A stretch of 64,000 nt of DNA from an uncultured Clostridia bacterium (GCA_945948535.1 CAMFBN010000006.1:22347-86346), one strand, 5' to 3'; numbered from the stretch's first letter, positions 7,174 through 16,386 are shown. Notes: generated by a model not told the origin, from the letters alone. Numbers and translations: made by a program.

Positions 7174-9084
7174 TTAGCAGCACTCCATAAGGTAGGACTG
7201 TCCGGCTTTTACGGTCAGTTCGATGCTGGAGCCGTCCACCGGGCGGTACTCCAAGGGCGTTCCGAAGATATCCGTGTGTTCCTTAGGCGTGGTTGCGCCT
7301 ACCGCGCCAAGAGGCAGACGGATTTTCACATCCTGCTGTTCCGTTGAGATTACGCCGACGAGCACATCATCCTCCCAGAACCGGGCGATGGCTACCACAT
7401 TGCCTTCGGCGTACAGGAATTTCATACCGCCCAGCCGCAGCGCTTTGTGATCTGCCTTCAGGTGGGTCATGGTGTGAATCAGGCGGTAAGCGTCACAGGA
7501 GGGAATGTCCCGGCTCCAAGGCATGGGATAGCGGCAACCCTCGTTGGTGCCCAGCGTTCCGTCAATTTCCGCTTCGTCTCCGTAGTAGACAGAAGCCGCG
7601 CCGGTGAGCAGGAACTGGAAAATCACCGCCCCCCGGTAGCTTTCCTGAGAAATTATGGGATTGTTGTGCAGGCGGCTGGCATCGTGGCTGTCAAACAGGT
7701 TAAACTGGTTCTCCCACATCACGTAGGGCAGCTTCGCCAGATGCTCCAGAACGCGGTTTTTCACATCCTGCGCCGTCATCCGGTAGGGCACGCTGCGAAG
7801 AACGGCGTTTCTCGCCATGAACAGATCCGGCTCTCCCAAAAACTGCCGGATGACTCTGCCGCAGCCGTAGTAATTCATCGGCGCGTCCCATTCATTTCCC
7901 TGCAAATACTGAGCACAGTCGCCCCAGTCCTCCGCCAGAATATAGGCCTGTGGGTTAACAGCGCGAATGCTTTCACGAATCTCGGGCCAGAGAGTGTGGG
8001 CCAGCTGAAGCTCGTCCTTTCTGCCGAAGGTATCCGCCACGTCAAATCGCCAGCCGTCAATGCTGTAGGGTGGCTTCAGCCATTTTTTCAGAACAGAATC
8101 CTCCCCGCGGTAGATCACATCCCGCAGAGCCTCAGAGGTATAGTTGAGGGTGGGCAGGGTATCGACACCCAGCCATTTGTGATAGGAATTGTCGGGTGCA
8201 AAGAAATAGTATTCCCGCTCCGGGCTGTCCGGGTTGTTGTAGGCTCCGACGGACTTATCGAAGAAGGCCCCGTCCCGATTAAACCACTTGTGAGCAATGC
8301 CGGTGTGGTTGATGGAGATATCCAGAATCAGCTTCATGCTATTCTCATGAAGCGCCTGGCTCAGCTCCGCCAGCGCCTGATCACCGCCCAGATGGGGGTC
8401 CACATGGAAGTAATCCAGGCAATCGTACTTATGTACAGAGGGCGCCACAAAAATGGGGTTTAAGTACAGGGCAGTCACGCCCAGCTCTTTCAGATAGGGA
8501 ATCTTCTGCCGGATGCCCTGCAGATCGCCGCCGAAGAAATCCATGCAGTAGCCCTTCTCATAGGGCAGGGGCGTATCTTCCCAGTGCTCCATGTGAATGG
8601 CCGGGTGACCATCCTGAGAGTATTCACCGGTGCGAACATCGTTTGAGGAGTCACCGTTGCAGAACCGTTCCGGGAATATCTGGTAAAACACCGCGTCCTT
8701 GACCCACTCCGGCTGGACATAATCCGCCAGCAGCACGAAATCGTAGGTGTGATCCGGCACATAGGTGGTGATTTCCTTCTGCGTATAGAAGTAAATCACA
8801 TTCTCACAGACCAGATAGAATTGGTACTGCATCCGATTTTCCGTCATCTGCAGAGGGGCTTCGTAGTAGACAAGCCCCTTTTCTTCCTTCCAACGGGTCA
8901 TCGGGATCAACTGCTCCACACCGTTGGGAATGGTACGCAGAAAAACACAGTTCACCGGAGCATCCCGGTAAAAACGCAGCCTGATGGTAACGGTTTCAAA
9001 CAGCTTTGGGCAAGGGCTGCTGACGAAGGCAGGAGTGCCGTCGCTGTAGACGCTTTCCAGCCAGAGGTCATTGCAATTTTCCAT
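7174..9084 (-). CDS. Glycoside hydrolase family 13 (neopullulanase/cyclomaltodextrinase-like)
   Basis: A ~636-aa GH13 enzyme with an N-terminal beta-rich domain, then the catalytic barrel. Conserved regions are visible: 'DISINHTG' (region I), 'GWRFDVAD' with the nucleophile Asp (II), 'YILAEDWG' with the acid/base Glu (III) and 'FNLFDSHDASR' (IV). No signal peptide is evident, so it should degrade maltodextrins or cyclodextrins in the cytoplasm. ATG 9084 follows GGAAG; the ATG at 9120 has no ribosome site. It is the first cargo gene inside the right end of the element, and no terminator is seen between its stop and the attachment site. Confidence 0.88.
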   Translation of the reverse strand: MENCNDLWLESVYSDGTPAFVSSPCPKLFETVTIRLRFYRDAPVNCVFLRTIPNGVEQLIPMTRWKEEKGLVYYEAPLQMTENRMQYQFYLVCENVIYFYTQKEITTYVPDHTYDFVLLADYVQPEWVKDAVFYQIFPERFCNGDSSNDVRTGEYSQDGHPAIHMEHWEDTPLPYEKGYCMDFFGGDLQGIRQKIPYLKELGVTALYLNPIFVAPSVHKYDCLDYFHVDPHLGGDQALAELSQALHENSMKLILDISINHTGIAHKWFNRDGAFFDKSVGAYNNPDSPEREYYFFAPDNSYHKWLGVDTLPTLNYTSEALRDVIYRGEDSVLKKWLKPPYSIDGWRFDVADTFGRKDELQLAHTLWPEIRESIRAVNPQAYILAEDWGDCAQYLQGNEWDAPMNYYGCGRVIRQFLGEPDLFMARNAVLRSVPYRMTAQDVKNRVLEHLAKLPYVMWENQFNLFDSHDASRLHNNPIISQESYRGAVIFQFLLTGAASVYYGDEAEIDGTLGTNEGCRYPMPWSRDIPSCDAYRLIHTMTHLKADHKALRLGGMKFLYAEGNVVAIARFWEDDVLVGVISTEQQDVKIRLPLGAVGATTPKEHTDIFGTPLEYRPVDGSSIELTVKAGQSYLMECC

Positions 9085-9272
9085 AGACAATTCTTCCTTT
9101 CCTTTGTAGCACCCTGACATTGTATCAAAATGACAGAAAAAGTAAAGGGCATAAGCAAAGCTGTTTCCGGATTAAGACTTTTTGTTGAGATAGCTTGGTC
9201 AAAGCATATCCGAATCAGTTATGGCTTCTTGCGGAACTCATAAGAGAAGGCGAGAACCGACCCGCTGGTGTA

Positions 9273-10532
9273 TTATTTGCGTTTGGCAGATGTCTGCCTT
9301 TGGCGCTGTGGCAGCGTTACAGTGATTTGCAGTTTGCCCTTTGTGGGCTGGGACGCATGAATCTGACCGTTGTGGGCGGCAGTAATGGCACTGGCGATGG
9401 AAAGGCCGATGCCATGCCCACCGGTTTGAGAGTTTCGGGAAGGGTCAGCCCGGTAGAAACGCTCAAACAGCCTGTTCAGATCACCTTCCGGCAGGGGAAC
9501 TGCGGAGTCATTGCAGACTGTCAGCCTGAGCTGCTTACCGTGCTTTGACAGAGACAGCATAATAGCAGTCTCTTCCGGGGAATACTTCAGAGCATTGTCC
9601 AGCAGGATACCGACCAGCTTGGAAATCGCCTTTTCGTCTGCTTCCATGGAAAGCATGGGTTCGACGGCAATTTGCAAATCTTTCTTCTGTGTCTGCGCAA
9701 GGGTATGGAAGGACTGCGCCGTTTCCGCAATTACATCGGCAACCGGGATTTCCAGCAGCTCCAGCGGCGTTCCGCCTTCCTCCATCCGGGCAAGGCTCAC
9801 CAGATCATTGGTCAGGCCTGTTAGCCTGTGAACATTGCTTTGGATATCCGCCAGCCACTCGTTTTCTCCCAACTCCATTGCCAGAACGTCTGCATCCGCC
9901 TGAATAATGGTCAAAGGCGTTTTGATTTCATGTCCCGCATCCGTGATAAACTGCTTCTGCTTTCCGTAGCTTTCCGCAAAGGGACGGACGATCCTGCCGG
10001 AAAAGTAGACCACAATGCCAAAAATCAGCAGCAGGCCAGCGGCTGAAAGGAGGATACTGGTCAGCAGAAACCGCTGAAAGGCGCTGATTTCCCGTCCGCA
10101 GTCCAGAAATCGAATCCGAACGGTATCCCCATCATATTGCTTGCGGTAGCGGTAGATACTCTGAAAGCCGGTATCTGTGTCCTTTGCAAAGACTTTGGCA
10201 GCCAGGGAGGAGGCTTCGTCATCATCGATCATGGCCCCAACCGGAAGCTGGGTGTCAAGCACATTGCCGTCCGATGACAGAACCACAGAAAAGAAACGGG
10301 CATAGCTGTGCGAGTCCGGCGAAAATTGGCTGAACAAACCATTTGCCCCTGTTCCAATGGTGCCTTTGCTTTTCACCATGCGTCCCGGATTATCGACAGT
10401 TATTATTCGGTCCGCCTCTGACACGATGCCCCGGTAACTGGCAAGGTTGATTCCACCTACCAGTACCACCAGCACGACAAGCAGGGTAGACATAGACAGA
10501 ATGATAAAGCGGGCGCGTAACTTCTGGATCAT
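9273..10532 (-). CDS. Sensor histidine kinase
   Basis: A 419-aa membrane kinase: transmembrane segments at about 9-30 and 155-177 flank an outer sensor region, followed by the H-box 'DAGHEIKTPL' (His201), an N-box 'LLDNALKYS' and a G-box 'GGHGIGLSIA'. The start overlaps the response regulator stop (ATGA). It presumably phosphorylates the upstream-encoded regulator. The divergent VTC-DUF4956-lipoprotein cluster starts next to the regulator gene and may be its target; this is inference. Confidence 0.9.
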   Translation of the reverse strand: MIQKLRARFIILSMSTLLVVLVVLVGGINLASYRGIVSEADRIITVDNPGRMVKSKGTIGTGANGLFSQFSPDSHSYARFFSVVLSSDGNVLDTQLPVGAMIDDDEASSLAAKVFAKDTDTGFQSIYRYRKQYDGDTVRIRFLDCGREISAFQRFLLTSILLSAAGLLLIFGIVVYFSGRIVRPFAESYGKQKQFITDAGHEIKTPLTIIQADADVLAMELGENEWLADIQSNVHRLTGLTNDLVSLARMEEGGTPLELLEIPVADVIAETAQSFHTLAQTQKKDLQIAVEPMLSMEADEKAISKLVGILLDNALKYSPEETAIMLSLSKHGKQLRLTVCNDSAVPLPEGDLNRLFERFYRADPSRNSQTGGHGIGLSIASAITAAHNGQIHASQPTKGKLQITVTLPQRQRQTSAKRK

Positions 10533-11200
10533 GTATGTTCCTCCAAAAGATACCCGGCGTTTCGCACCGCTTTAATGGCAACATTGGCGTTTAACGCATT
10601 CAGCTTTTTGCGAAGATAGGAAATATAGACCCAGACCACGCTGTTTTCCACATTGGAATCCAAACCCCAAATCTTTTCCATAAAACGGTCAGGGGAGATC
10701 AGCTGCCGTGGGTTTGCCATCAGCAGCTCCATCATCTGATATTCCTTGTTGGCCAAACGGAAGCTGCCGGTGGGAGAGCTTAATTCGAAATTTCTGCGGT
10801 TCAGGGTGAGGTTTCCGAAGGTCAGGGAGGCATCCACCTCCAGATGTCCTCTTGTCATGGCACGAATCCGGGCCAGCAGCTCCTGTGTATCAAAGGGTTT
10901 TGTCAGATAGTCGTTGGCCCCGGAGTCCAGACCCAGCACTTTGTCATCGACTTCTGCTTTCGCGGTCAGCATCAGTACAGGAACCTGCTTTCCCTTGGCA
11001 CGGATAGCCTTTAAAACGGAGATTCCGTCCAGCTTCGGCATCATGATATCCAGAATTACACCGTCATAGTCACCGTTTTCCAGATACTCCATCGCAGTCT
11101 GTCCATCGTATACGGCATCCACACTGTAACAGTTTTTCTCCAAGATATGTGTGATGGCTCTGGACAGGGAACGTTCATCCTCAGCAAACAATAATTTCAC
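10529..11200 (-). CDS. OmpR-family response regulator
   Basis: A 223-aa protein with a receiver domain (phospho-acceptor Asp51 in 'VILDIMMPK', Lys in 'LTAKAEVDD') and a C-terminal winged-helix DNA-binding domain ('VENSVVWVYISYLRKKL'). A GTG start at 11200 is preceded by AGGAGG. It forms an operon with the overlapping histidine kinase. Confidence 0.92.
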   Translation of the reverse strand: MKLLFAEDERSLSRAITHILEKNCYSVDAVYDGQTAMEYLENGDYDGVILDIMMPKLDGISVLKAIRAKGKQVPVLMLTAKAEVDDKVLGLDSGANDYLTKPFDTQELLARIRAMTRGHLEVDASLTFGNLTLNRRNFELSSPTGSFRLANKEYQMMELLMANPRQLISPDRFMEKIWGLDSNVENSVVWVYISYLRKKLNALNANVAIKAVRNAGYLLEEHT

Positions 11201-11356
11201 GGTCCATTCCTCCTTTTCGGCTATTGTACACCATTCACATTAACTATAGCTTAAATTTGGAGGCAAGTAAAGCAGGCCAATTTTGAAATTTTTGTGTCTT
11301 TAAGGCTCAGTTATGGTTGGCGTGTTATGCTTTCCCCAGAAAAGGAGGAATCCCAT

Positions 11357-12076
11357 ATGGCCTATCAATCGGTGTTCAGTCGGTATGAGCTGAAATATTT
11401 ACTGACCCCAGCCCAGAAAAAGCAGGTTCTTCTGGCAATGCAGCCTTATATGAAGCTGGACGACTACGGGCGAACTACCATACGAAATATCTATTATGAT
11501 ACCCCCAGCTACCGTCTCGTGCGGCAGTCGCTGGAGCGTCCCGCTTACAAGGAGAAGCTGCGCATTCGCAGCTATGCCCAGGCTGATCCCTTCAGCCCGG
11601 TGTATGTGGAGTTGAAAAAGAAATACGACGGCATAGTATACAAACGCCGTATCGCCCTGCCGGAGAGGGAAGCCATGGCATGGATTTCGGGAAATTGCCC
11701 CTGCCTGCGGGAGGAACAGATCGTGAGAGAAATCGACTATTTCAAATGTTTTTACACCCCGCTGGAACCAAAGGTGTTCCTTTCTTACGAACGGGAGGCC
11801 TATTACGCGCTGGATGGTTCCGATTTCCGGGTGACCTTCGATGAATCCATCCTCAGCCGTCAGAGAAATCTGTCCCTGTGCGACGGAATATGGGGCACGC
11901 CTCTGCTGAGTGCAGGACAAACCCTCATGGAAATCAAATGTGCAGGCGGAATTCCGCTGTGGATGACGGCAGTGCTTTCTGAAGAAGGTATTTTCAAAGC
12001 TTCCTATTCCAAATACGGTACAGCATATCAGAAAATGATTTATCCATATTTACAGGGAGGACGCAAATATGCTTGA
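11357..12076 (+). CDS. VTC-domain polyphosphate polymerase-like protein
   Basis: A 239-aa protein with the VTC catalytic tunnel-fold pattern: 'RYELKYLLT', 'IRNIYYDTPSYRLV', 'KEKLRIRSY', 'VYVELKKKYDG', 'KVFLSYEREAY' and a final 'MEIKC'. Related enzymes make polyphosphate from ATP. The gene has a strong AGGAGG site and overlaps the next gene by 8 nt. It opens a three-gene cluster with a DUF4956 membrane protein and a surface lipoprotein. Confidence 0.85.
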   Translation: MAYQSVFSRYELKYLLTPAQKKQVLLAMQPYMKLDDYGRTTIRNIYYDTPSYRLVRQSLERPAYKEKLRIRSYAQADPFSPVYVELKKKYDGIVYKRRIALPEREAMAWISGNCPCLREEQIVREIDYFKCFYTPLEPKVFLSYEREAYYALDGSDFRVTFDESILSRQRNLSLCDGIWGTPLLSAGQTLMEIKCAGGIPLWMTAVLSEEGIFKASYSKYGTAYQKMIYPYLQGGRKYA

Positions 12077-12764
12077 CTTTTTCTTTCGGGGAGTCTTTAA
12101 TACAGATATTTCCGGTGTGATTTCCTTCGGAGATTTCCTTTTGTGCATGGGCTGCTCGTTGCTGATTGGCGGGATTCTGGCCTTTAGCTGCCGCTATCAG
12201 GGACGGTATACCAAGAGCTTTCTGGTCACGCTCATGCTGCTGCCTGCTGTGGTCTGCACCATTATCATGATGGTAAGCGGCAGTGTGGGCGCAGGTGTGG
12301 CGGTAGCGGGAGCCTTCAGTCTGGTGCGCTTTCGTTCGGCACCGGGGACAGGCCGTGAAATTACCATGCTGTTTCTTGCCATGGGTGCGGGATTGATTGC
12401 GGGTATGGGGTATCTGGCATTTGCATTGCTGTTTGCTCTGATCATGTCGGTCATGAATGTGATATACAATCGTCTGGACTTTGGCGAAAAGAAAAATAGC
12501 CAGCGGTATCGGACACTGTCCATCATGATCCCGGAGAGCCTTGATTACGGCGGTGTCTTTGACGAGGTGCTTCGCCATTACACCACGGATTACACGCTGA
12601 CCCGGGTAAAAACCACCAATATGGGAAGCCTTTTCCGCCTGACCTACGACCTGACCCTGCGGGAAGACGTCAGCGAAAAGGAACTGATTGACCAGCTGCG
12701 CTGCCGGAACGGGAACCTGGAAATCATGCTGTCCTGTCAGGAGAGCGCCCCGGCGGAGCTGTAA
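12069..12764 (+). CDS. DUF4956 membrane protein
   Basis: A 231-aa protein with about four transmembrane segments in the first 130 residues, including the family's 'GAFSLVRFRSAPGTGRE', followed by a soluble alpha/beta C-terminal domain. Function is unknown. In Clostridia this family is commonly a neighbour of VTC polymerases, so it may help move or sense polyphosphate; this is inference from gene order. Confidence 0.82.
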   Translation: MLDFFFRGVFNTDISGVISFGDFLLCMGCSLLIGGILAFSCRYQGRYTKSFLVTLMLLPAVVCTIIMMVSGSVGAGVAVAGAFSLVRFRSAPGTGREITMLFLAMGAGLIAGMGYLAFALLFALIMSVMNVIYNRLDFGEKKNSQRYRTLSIMIPESLDYGGVFDEVLRHYTTDYTLTRVKTTNMGSLFRLTYDLTLREDVSEKELIDQLRCRNGNLEIMLSCQESAPAEL

Positions 12765-12776
12765 GGAGGAAGAGCT

Positions 12777-14633
12777 GTGAAGAATAGAGCAATGATCAGT
12801 TTTGTGCTGTGCGCCGGTATGATGCTGACAGGGTGTGTCTCCGGCAGCAGTGCAACTGTGGCAACTGTTACCGCTGCGGGAACAGCGCCCACGGAGGCAA
12901 CCATTGCGGCGGAAAAAACCGACATTTTCAGCGACCGGGATATGGACACATCCTATTCCAAAACGGACAGTATTGCCGTTGTACTGACCGGTGACGCCGT
13001 CTCCTGTAATAGCGGCAATGTGGATATTTCCGGTACGACAGTGACCATCGAAAAGGAAGGCACTTATCTTCTCAGCGGAACACTGGACGATGGTGTAATC
13101 CTTGTAGATGCGGACAAAGCTGATAAAATTCATCTGGTTTTGAATGGCGTATCTATCCACAGCGAAGCGAGCGCTCCAATTTTTGTCCGTCAGGCGGACA
13201 AAGTGTTTGTAACGCTGGCGGCAGGAACCCAGAACAGCCTGACAAACGGCGGCAGCTTCACGCCGGATGGGGATACCAATGTGGACGCGGTGATTTTCTC
13301 CAAGGAGGACCTGACTCTGAACGGAACCGGAACGCTGACCATTACCAGTCCCGGCGGGCACGGCGTTGTCTCCAAGGATTCCCTGAAAATAACCGGGGGC
13401 ACCTACGCCATTGACGCGGAGGCCCACGGACTGTGCGGCAAGGATGCGGTGAGCATTGCGGATGGCACCTTTGATATCATCGCCGGGAAGGACGGCATTC
13501 ACGCTGAAAACAGCGAGGACGCAGAGCTGGGCAGAGTCTATCTGGAAAACGGCGCCTATCGCATCAACGCTGAAGGAGACGGCATCAGCGCTTCCGGGAG
13601 CTGTCGGATTGTGGACGGAGACTATGCCATCACAACTGGCGGCGGCAGCGAGAACGCCCAAAAGCCTGCCTCCAATCCGGGCTTTGGCAGAGGACAGAAG
13701 GGCGGAGGTACCCCCGCTGGCAAACCGCAGTTTGATTCTCAGGACTTCCCGGAACGGGGAGCGGACGGAAAGGGCGGAATCAAGGGAATGGAACGAATAG
13801 ATCCGCCCCAGGAGCCTGCGGGGGGACAGGAGCCCGCAGCTACCACGGCGGAAGCCGATACCGTCAGCACCAAGGGCATCAAGGCAAAAAGCCTGACCAT
13901 TGAGGGCGGTACCTTCACCATCGATTCTGCCGATGACGGTCTCCATACCGATGGAAATCTGACCCTTCGAGGCGGAACACTGGAAATTGCCTCCGGCGAC
14001 GACGGCATCCACGCTGATGATACTGTGACCATTGCTTCCGGCGCCATCCACATTACGGAAAGCTATGAGGGAATCGAGGGTCAGCACGTTGTCATTCAGG
14101 GCGGCGAGATCACGCTGACGGCCACCGACGACGGCCTGAACGCCGCAGGCGGTATGGATGGCAGTGGCTTTGGCAAACGCGGCGATACCTTCGCCAAGTC
14201 CGGCGAGACCCCCAGCATTGTGATTTCCGGCGGCAGCGTCGATGTCACAGCCTTCGGCGACGGCATTGACGCCAACGGTACACTGGAGATCACCGGCGGT
14301 ACTGTGACCGTCAGTGGCCCCACCTATGGAGATACCTCTGTTCTGGACTACGACATTTCCGGAACAATCACCGGCGGCGCCTTCATTGGTACAGGCGCGT
14401 CCTCAATGGCACAGAACTTCTCCGTCAGCACGCAGGGGGTAATCTGCGTGAATGTGGGCGCACAGAACGCAGGCACGAACATCACCTTGACGGACCATAA
14501 TGGAACGGTTGTCCTGTCCCACACGCCGGCACTGGACTATGAAATTGTGATTCTCAGTGCTCCTTCGATTCAGTCGGGCGAAAGCTATACACTGAACGTT
14601 GGCGGTTCCACGCAGGTATCCACCGCGAAATAA
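12777..14633 (+). CDS. Lipoprotein with carbohydrate-binding (Cthe_2159-like) beta-helix repeats
   Basis: A 618-aa exported protein with a lipobox-like 'GMMLTGC' near residue 20. The mature part is a long run of repeats such as 'GTLTITSPGGHGVVSKDSL', 'DGIHAENSED' and 'GDDGIHADDTVTI', the pattern of parallel beta-helix polysaccharide-binding proteins (Cthe_2159/DUF4353). A low-complexity Gly/Pro/Lys linker lies at about 295-350. The GTG start has AGGAGG upstream. It is probably a surface protein that binds acidic polysaccharide. Confidence 0.83.
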   Translation: MKNRAMISFVLCAGMMLTGCVSGSSATVATVTAAGTAPTEATIAAEKTDIFSDRDMDTSYSKTDSIAVVLTGDAVSCNSGNVDISGTTVTIEKEGTYLLSGTLDDGVILVDADKADKIHLVLNGVSIHSEASAPIFVRQADKVFVTLAAGTQNSLTNGGSFTPDGDTNVDAVIFSKEDLTLNGTGTLTITSPGGHGVVSKDSLKITGGTYAIDAEAHGLCGKDAVSIADGTFDIIAGKDGIHAENSEDAELGRVYLENGAYRINAEGDGISASGSCRIVDGDYAITTGGGSENAQKPASNPGFGRGQKGGGTPAGKPQFDSQDFPERGADGKGGIKGMERIDPPQEPAGGQEPAATTAEADTVSTKGIKAKSLTIEGGTFTIDSADDGLHTDGNLTLRGGTLEIASGDDGIHADDTVTIASGAIHITESYEGIEGQHVVIQGGEITLTATDDGLNAAGGMDGSGFGKRGDTFAKSGETPSIVISGGSVDVTAFGDGIDANGTLEITGGTVTVSGPTYGDTSVLDYDISGTITGGAFIGTGASSMAQNFSVSTQGVICVNVGAQNAGTNITLTDHNGTVVLSHTPALDYEIVILSAPSIQSGESYTLNVGGSTQVSTAK

Positions 14634-14642
14634 ACGCATAGG

Positions 14643-14670
14643 CCGGGACTCCCACCTCAGGGAGTCCTGG
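14643..14670. terminator. Hairpin between convergent genes
   Basis: CCGGGACTCCC pairs with GGGAGTCCTGG with one wobble. The T-tail is weak. Confidence 0.5.
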
Positions 14671-14686
14671 CATTCTAATGGATGAT

Positions 14687-15184
14687 TCAGTAAAGGGAAC
14701 GGATAATCTCAGCACACCGCTCCAGCCCCAGTACACCGCTGTCAAGCGTAACATGGTAGTTCTGGGATTGTCCCCACTTCTTGTCCGTATAGAAGCGATG
14801 GTAGGCAGCCCGGCGCTTGTCCTTGTCCTTAAGCCGCTGCTCCGGGGAAGCGTCCCGCTCACCGTAGACCTCAACAATCCGCTTTGACCGGAAATTCAGA
14901 TCTGCGTGGATAAAGACCTTCAGGCAATCTGCTGTGTCCCGGAGGATGTAATCCGCGCAGCGGCCCACGATGACACAGGACCCCTTCCGGGCAAGCTCTG
15001 TAATGATTTGATATTGGATTGTCCACAGATAATCTTCGTTGGTAGGGCCATAGGCACGGTTGGAGAATACATTGGCAAGCACGCCGCCGGGGGTATATTC
15101 CCCGGCTTCCAGGATGTAGCCCTCGCTGAACCCGCTCTCCTCGGCAATTTTCTGGATGATCTCCGCGTCATAACAGTCTGCCAA
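14687..15184 (-). CDS. Cytidylate kinase-like protein lacking its P-loop (probably broken)
   Basis: The protein matches the C-terminal part of the cytidylate kinase-like family: 'CYDAEIIQKIAEESGF', 'VIVGRCADYIL', 'VFIHADLNFR' and 'YTDKKWGQ'. The normal start of the family carries a P-loop of the type S-R-E-[FY]-G-S-G-G-R; here the frame reads 'PISIWEQRVLADCYDAE', so about 20 residues with the ATP-binding loop are absent. No ATG exists in this frame; TTG 15184 is the first usable codon. A well-placed ATG 36 nt upstream is out of frame and stops after 17 codons. This looks like a deletion pseudogene. Confidence 0.7.
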   Translation of the reverse strand: MADCYDAEIIQKIAEESGFSEGYILEAGEYTPGGVLANVFSNRAYGPTNEDYLWTIQYQIITELARKGSCVIVGRCADYILRDTADCLKVFIHADLNFRSKRIVEVYGERDASPEQRLKDKDKRRAAYHRFYTDKKWGQSQNYHVTLDSGVLGLERCAEIIRSLY

Positions 15185-15248
15185 TACGCGCTGTTCCCAA
15201 ATGCTGATTGGATTGTTCCATTGGTATCACGTTCCTTTGCATAATAAT

Positions 15249-15294
15249 AGCGTGCAGCCTGAAAACGCTGGATTTACGCCGCAGGCTACACGCT
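15249..15294 (-). terminator. Hairpin downstream of the small conserved gene
   Basis: A 13-bp stem with one mismatch (15249-15261 / 15282-15294) lies just after the stop of the 15307-15546 gene. The loop shares 12 nt with the loop of the hairpin upstream of that gene. Confidence 0.4.
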
Positions 15295-15306
15295 TAATGG
15301 ATGTAT

Positions 15307-15546
15307 TTAGTTCAGATAGTCGCCCACAGGACAGGAGTTATACTGTTTTATGACTTTTAAGAGGATTGAGCCATCCTCTTGAGGAATTTCCTCCACAATT
15401 TTGTACTTTGTGCGGTTCCGACCCAAGTTTGCCTTATAATGCGCCACTTCTTCCGTTACCAGCTTTACTGCGTAATCGTGTTCTACATCCTCCTTCAGCA
15501 GGAAATGAAGTGTCTGGCAGATGCACGTCGCTTTTACCCGTTTCAT
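15307..15546 (-). CDS. Small conserved hypothetical protein
   Basis: A 79-aa basic protein starting 'MKRVKATCICQTLHFLLKED' and ending 'KVIKQYNSCPVGDYLN', with three cysteines. It looks like a small family recurring in Oscillospiraceae and Lachnospiraceae genomes, without known function. The start has AGAGGG upstream. It is flanked on both sides by hairpins. Confidence 0.7.
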   Translation of the reverse strand: MKRVKATCICQTLHFLLKEDVEHDYAVKLVTEEVAHYKANLGRNRTKYKIVEEIPQEDGSILLKVIKQYNSCPVGDYLN

Positions 15547-15568
15547 TCTGATACCCTCTTTCAAAAAT

Positions 15569-15610
15569 AGTGGCACCTCTGCGCAACTGGATTTACGCAG
15601 AGATGCCACT
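15569..15610 (-). promoter_or_regulatory. Leader hairpin followed by a T-run (possible attenuator)
   Basis: A 15-bp stem with one mismatch (15569-15583 / 15596-15610). Read on the minus strand it is followed by ATTTTTG, 23 nt before the start codon of the small gene, like an attenuator. Confidence 0.45.
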
Positions 15611-15700
15611 CGTTACAATCATAGTATACTTCGTTTTGTGATGGGTTGCAAAGGACAATTTACACAAAAAACAGCCGTTTTCCTTTGGGAAAAACTGCCT

Positions 15701-15730
15701 TTGCAATTGCGGGCCCATTTTTGATACAAT
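15701..15730 (+). promoter_or_regulatory. SigA-type promoter of the CarD-like gene
   Basis: TTGCAA, 18 nt, TACAAT with the extended element TGA before it; 40 nt upstream of the GTG start. Confidence 0.7.
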
Positions 15731-15769
15731 ATGGTTGTATTCAATTGCCCAGTGGAAGGATGATGAAAC

Positions 15770-16249
15770 GTGTATCGGAAAGGCGACTATATCAGCTATA
15801 ACGGACATGGTGTCTGCCGGATCGGAGATATTCGAAAAATGAACTTTGGAAATGGGGAACAGGAATACCTTGTGATTGAACCGATTGCTTCCGGCAGCGC
15901 GACGATTTACCTGCCGGCGGAGAATCCAAAGGCGCAGACGCGGATGCGTCCGGTGCTGACCCGGGAAGAAATCGATTCTATCATTTTCAGTGTCAGAAAC
16001 GACCAAATGCCGTGGATACTGGATCGTAAGGCCAGAATGGCTCTGTTCCAGCAGATACTGTCCCGGAGAGATACACGGGAACTGCTTCTGCTGGCAAGCT
16101 GTCTGCACAAGCGAAAAATAGAAGCAGGACTCCCGACCAGTGAAATGGATATCCTGCATAAAGTGGAGGGTATGATTGAGCAGGAGTTTTCCTTTGCTCT
16201 GAATATCAGCAGGGCGGAGATTGGACAGTACATTCGAGATCGGCTGTGA
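15770..16249 (+). CDS. CarD-family transcriptional regulator
   Basis: A 159-aa protein with an N-terminal CarD/TRCF RNA-polymerase-interacting domain ('YRKGDYISYNGHGVCRI', 'YLVIEP') and a helical C-terminal part. Such proteins bind the RNA polymerase beta subunit and stabilise open promoter complexes. The GTG start follows GGAAGG. As element cargo it could influence host transcription, but nothing shows this directly. Confidence 0.82.
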   Translation: MYRKGDYISYNGHGVCRIGDIRKMNFGNGEQEYLVIEPIASGSATIYLPAENPKAQTRMRPVLTREEIDSIIFSVRNDQMPWILDRKARMALFQQILSRRDTRELLLLASCLHKRKIEAGLPTSEMDILHKVEGMIEQEFSFALNISRAEIGQYIRDRL

Positions 16250-16315
16250 GATGCAGCCAGACCTCAGACATCCTTCAAAGAAGGGGCGCACAATGATTAT
16301 GTCCCCATGAAAAAT

Positions 16316-16351
16316 GGAAAGGACTCGGGCAGAAGTGCCTGAGTCCTTTCC
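16316..16351 (+). terminator. Terminator after the CarD-like gene
   Basis: GGAAAGGACTCGGGCA pairs over 16 bp (one wobble) with TGCCTGAGTCCTTTCC. The T-tail is short. A second short hairpin (CATAGGTTCC/GGAACCTATG) follows at about 16370. Confidence 0.65.
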
Positions 16352-16386
16352 GCTTTGCGTTATGAACACATAGGTTCCCTCGGGAA

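Noticed and set aside
11994..14087. A 697-codon minus-strand open frame
   Set aside because: It is antisense to the DUF4956 and lipoprotein genes, has low-complexity His/Gln/Gly-rich sequence and no plausible ribosome site.
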